From positions 1-61,523 of the forward strand of contig CAIOOA010000154.1 of NCBI GenBank assembly GCA_903859815.1: 61,523 nt of DNA, written 5' to 3'. Below the pieces are notes generated by a model. It did not search any database. It worked only from the letters and a program-made list of their open reading frames with translations, and was not told the origin of the DNA. Position numbers and translations under genes: made by a program. The stretch comes from an uncultured Methylococcaceae bacterium (lineage in GTDB: Bacteria; Pseudomonadota; Gammaproteobacteria; Methylococcales; Methylococcaceae). Of the stretch, positions 61,450 through 61,523 are shown piece by piece (the stretch's first letter is position 1; the number at the start of each line of letters is the position of its first letter).

Positions 61450-61523
61450 GGTCGAGGCTCAGGCGCTGAAACAGGTGTATCCGGTTGAATACCCCATAGC
61501 AACGCCCCAGCAATACCCTGATC

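Overview
The window looks like a chromosomal segment of a gammaproteobacterium with middling GC content. The evidence is the gene order pilB-pilC-pilD-coaE-zapD, the biotin genes bioB-bioF and bioH-bioC-bioD, a caa3-type cytochrome c oxidase operon with ctaG, and zwf, murI, ettA and comF genes of gammaproteobacterial type. NACHT/formylglycine-enzyme-type fusions, Rpn-type proteins, many toxin-antitoxin scraps and many palindromic dispersed repeats are common in large-genome groups such as Methylococcales and Thiotrichales. The species cannot be fixed from the sequence alone. No rRNA, tRNA, CRISPR array or intact insertion sequence was recognised.

Layout. 1-5.9 kb: truncated NACHT/SUMF1 gene, repeats, an Rpn-like protein, a lipoprotein, and a DUF2330/RnfD-like pair. 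5.9-13.8 kb: small coiled protein, zwf, DUF4202 protein, a giant P-type ATPase fused to a CDF transporter, a periplasmic glutathione peroxidase, and murI. 13.9-14.7 kb: a decayed IS transposase. 14.7-24.9 kb: a very large secreted discoidin/propeller/ricin protein, an HExxH + cysteine-cluster protein, two L,D-transpeptidases, an SSB and EttA. 24.9-28.3 kb: an AT-rich accessory island with a ParB-like gene, a nuclease-like gene, an amputated cytosine-5 DNA methyltransferase and a frameshifted LuxR regulator. 28.5-38.8 kb: beta-propeller protein, comF, and a biotin cluster split in two by about 3.5 kb of accessory genes (TPR protein pair, DUF2442, orphan ParD) and repeats. 38.9-43.9 kb: terminal oxidase operon. 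44.2-50.0 kb: type IV pilus assembly/prepilin peptidase, coaE, zapD, yqaA. 50.0-53.7 kb: a tandemly duplicated pair of (small periplasmic-binding-like protein + outer-membrane barrel). 53.8-55.7 kb: a SCO/di-heme peroxidase fusion. 55.9-61.5 kb: repeat-rich accessory tail with a 21-bp minisatellite, MITEs, a REP pair, a pentapeptide-repeat membrane protein, a ParE/RHH toxin-antitoxin pair and gene fragments.

How it works together. The housekeeping blocks cover respiration (CoxB, CoxA, CoxC and assembly factor CtaG), biotin synthesis (BioC and BioH make the pimeloyl thioester, then BioF, BioD and BioB), pilus assembly with prepilin processing, and envelope remodelling (MurI and two L,D-transpeptidases). 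The accessory parts are where the unusual material lies: the restriction-like remnant at 25-27.5 kb, the fusions (ATPase-CDF, SCO-peroxidase, HExxH-YkgJ), the duplicated barrel pair, and at least four families of small mobile palindromic repeats. One of these repeats (60273-60478) has perfect terminal inverted repeats and a 9-bp target duplication.
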